Assembly: GCF_029203305.1 (NCBI RefSeq)
Contig: NC_089466.1
Coordinates: 558,001 to 622,000 of the forward strand
Source of the DNA: Yamadazyma tenuis
Lineage: Eukaryota; Ascomycota; Pichiomycetes; Serinales; Debaryomycetaceae
Direction of reading: 5' to 3'
Length of the DNA stretch: 64,000 nt
Below are positions 63,459 through 64,000 of the stretch, one piece after another. The translations under genes were made by a program, and so were the position numbers. The notes beneath the pieces were generated by a model. It had not been told where the DNA came from. It did not search any database and saw only the letters and a list, made by a program, of their open reading frames with translations. Within the stretch, counting starts at the first letter, position 1. Each line of letters starts with the position of its first letter.

Positions 63459-64000
63459 ATAGAGAAATGTTAATATTCCTGTGGATTCGGATAATAATGA
63501 CGGACAAGCTGATTTTACAATCACATCAAAATCTTGAAGAAAACCCAACCACAAAAGGTGTACAGAGACCTTGGGAGATGTACTTATAAAACATAAACAC
63601 AACGAAGGAACCGGTACACTTTTCTTGGGTGGAAGGGAAGAACTGAAATATGAATCGATACTACCACATGATCCCACCAAAAACTGGTCAGAAATGGCTT
63701 GAATATCTTCTTGATCCAGTTCAATAACATCACAAATAGGTAAGGAATATTTGGTTCACTCTTCGCATATAGACACATTGGCCGATGATCAGAAAGATGG
63801 CAAGAAACCTTATCGGACAACTTAAGTTATGCGGTGCAGAGATGTTAATCAACATAGCATTCTACGCCAAGCACTAGTAACAGGTTTATTAAACGATACA
63901 CCGTTGGAGAAGAGAAAAAAAATTCTATCAGCTGCGAAAGCTACAATAAATTTCATGGTAACTAATAAAAGGAATACAACCAGAAAAGCAACACACTAAA
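63459..64000. other. Terminal region without a supported gene
   Basis: These 542 bp follow the RBA50 stop. They hold its 3' end and unassigned sequence to the right edge. Short minus-strand frames (63384-63680, 63584-63820) lack an ATG-based, family-like structure. One contains SDHRPM, discussed among the rejected items. A gene beyond the edge may have its upstream or downstream region here. Confidence 0.4.

Noticed and set aside
63584..63820. Minus-strand frame containing SDHRPM, reminiscent of the inositol-phosphatase/EEP end motif
   Set aside because: The frame starts at TTG with a stop codon two codons further upstream. No other EEP motif is visible; six residues are not enough for a pseudogene call.

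Overview
The window is nuclear DNA of an ascomycete yeast of the CTG-Ser clade (Serinales; the Candida, Debaryomyces, Scheffersomyces and Meyerozyma group). Genes are dense, almost all intronless, and of budding-yeast families. A tRNA at 44605-44686 (minus strand) has anticodon CAG preceded by G at position 33. That is the hallmark of the unusual tRNA-Ser that makes these yeasts read CUG as serine. CTG codons in every gene here should therefore be read as Ser, and the residue positions below are unaffected. I could not assign a species.

I support 28 protein genes and one tRNA gene; no mobile element, rRNA or CRISPR array was seen. Left part (1-26.9 kb): the 3' end of a probable CTF3/CENP-I gene, FAS1, VIP1, PRS1, BER1, SKN7, SLX1, ROT2, BRE1, BDF1 and DUS4. 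Middle (26.9-45 kb): SMC4, RPA14, a mitochondrial L34 gene, the 9-kb CSF1 gene, a probable securin (PDS1-like), XDJ1 and the tRNA-Ser(CAG). Right part (45-64 kb): the intron-containing cofilin gene COF1, TOA1, a probable SLK19, a divergent TEA-domain factor, a Rua1-type zinc-finger factor, EXO1, CGI121, an acidic adaptor-like protein, TFB3, PFA5 and RBA50.

The genes serve lipid synthesis and transport (FAS1, CSF1), inositol pyrophosphate and PRPP metabolism (VIP1, PRS1), chromosome structure and segregation (SMC4, securin, SLK19, CTF3), chromatin and transcription (BRE1, BDF1, TOA1, TFB3, RPA14, RBA50), DNA repair (EXO1, SLX1), tRNA modification (DUS4, CGI121), protein folding and modification (ROT2, XDJ1, PFA5) and stress or developmental regulation (SKN7, TEA and Rua1 proteins). 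They do not form one pathway. They recall broken blocks of S. cerevisiae gene order: SLX1-ROT2, PFA5-TFB3, TOA1-SLK19, FAS1-PRS1, SMC4-CSF1-XDJ1, PDS1-YDR115W and BDF1-DUS4-VIP1-BER1.

Tail-to-tail pairs are very tight (0-122 bp). Some head-to-head pairs share as little as 58-65 bp. Several apparent longer reading frames begin at GTG or TTG; for these I moved the start to the first conserved ATG (PRS1, BDF1, DUS4, XDJ1, the TEA gene and the 58107 gene), and for CGI121 to an internal ATG that fits the family. COF1 was rebuilt with two introns. The points most worth a second look are the 11-nt microexon of COF1, the securin candidate, the TEA protein with a possible co-activator-binding domain, the lysine-tailed RPA14, repeated motifs in the Rua1-type promoter, and CGCGC motifs concentrated in the promoters.
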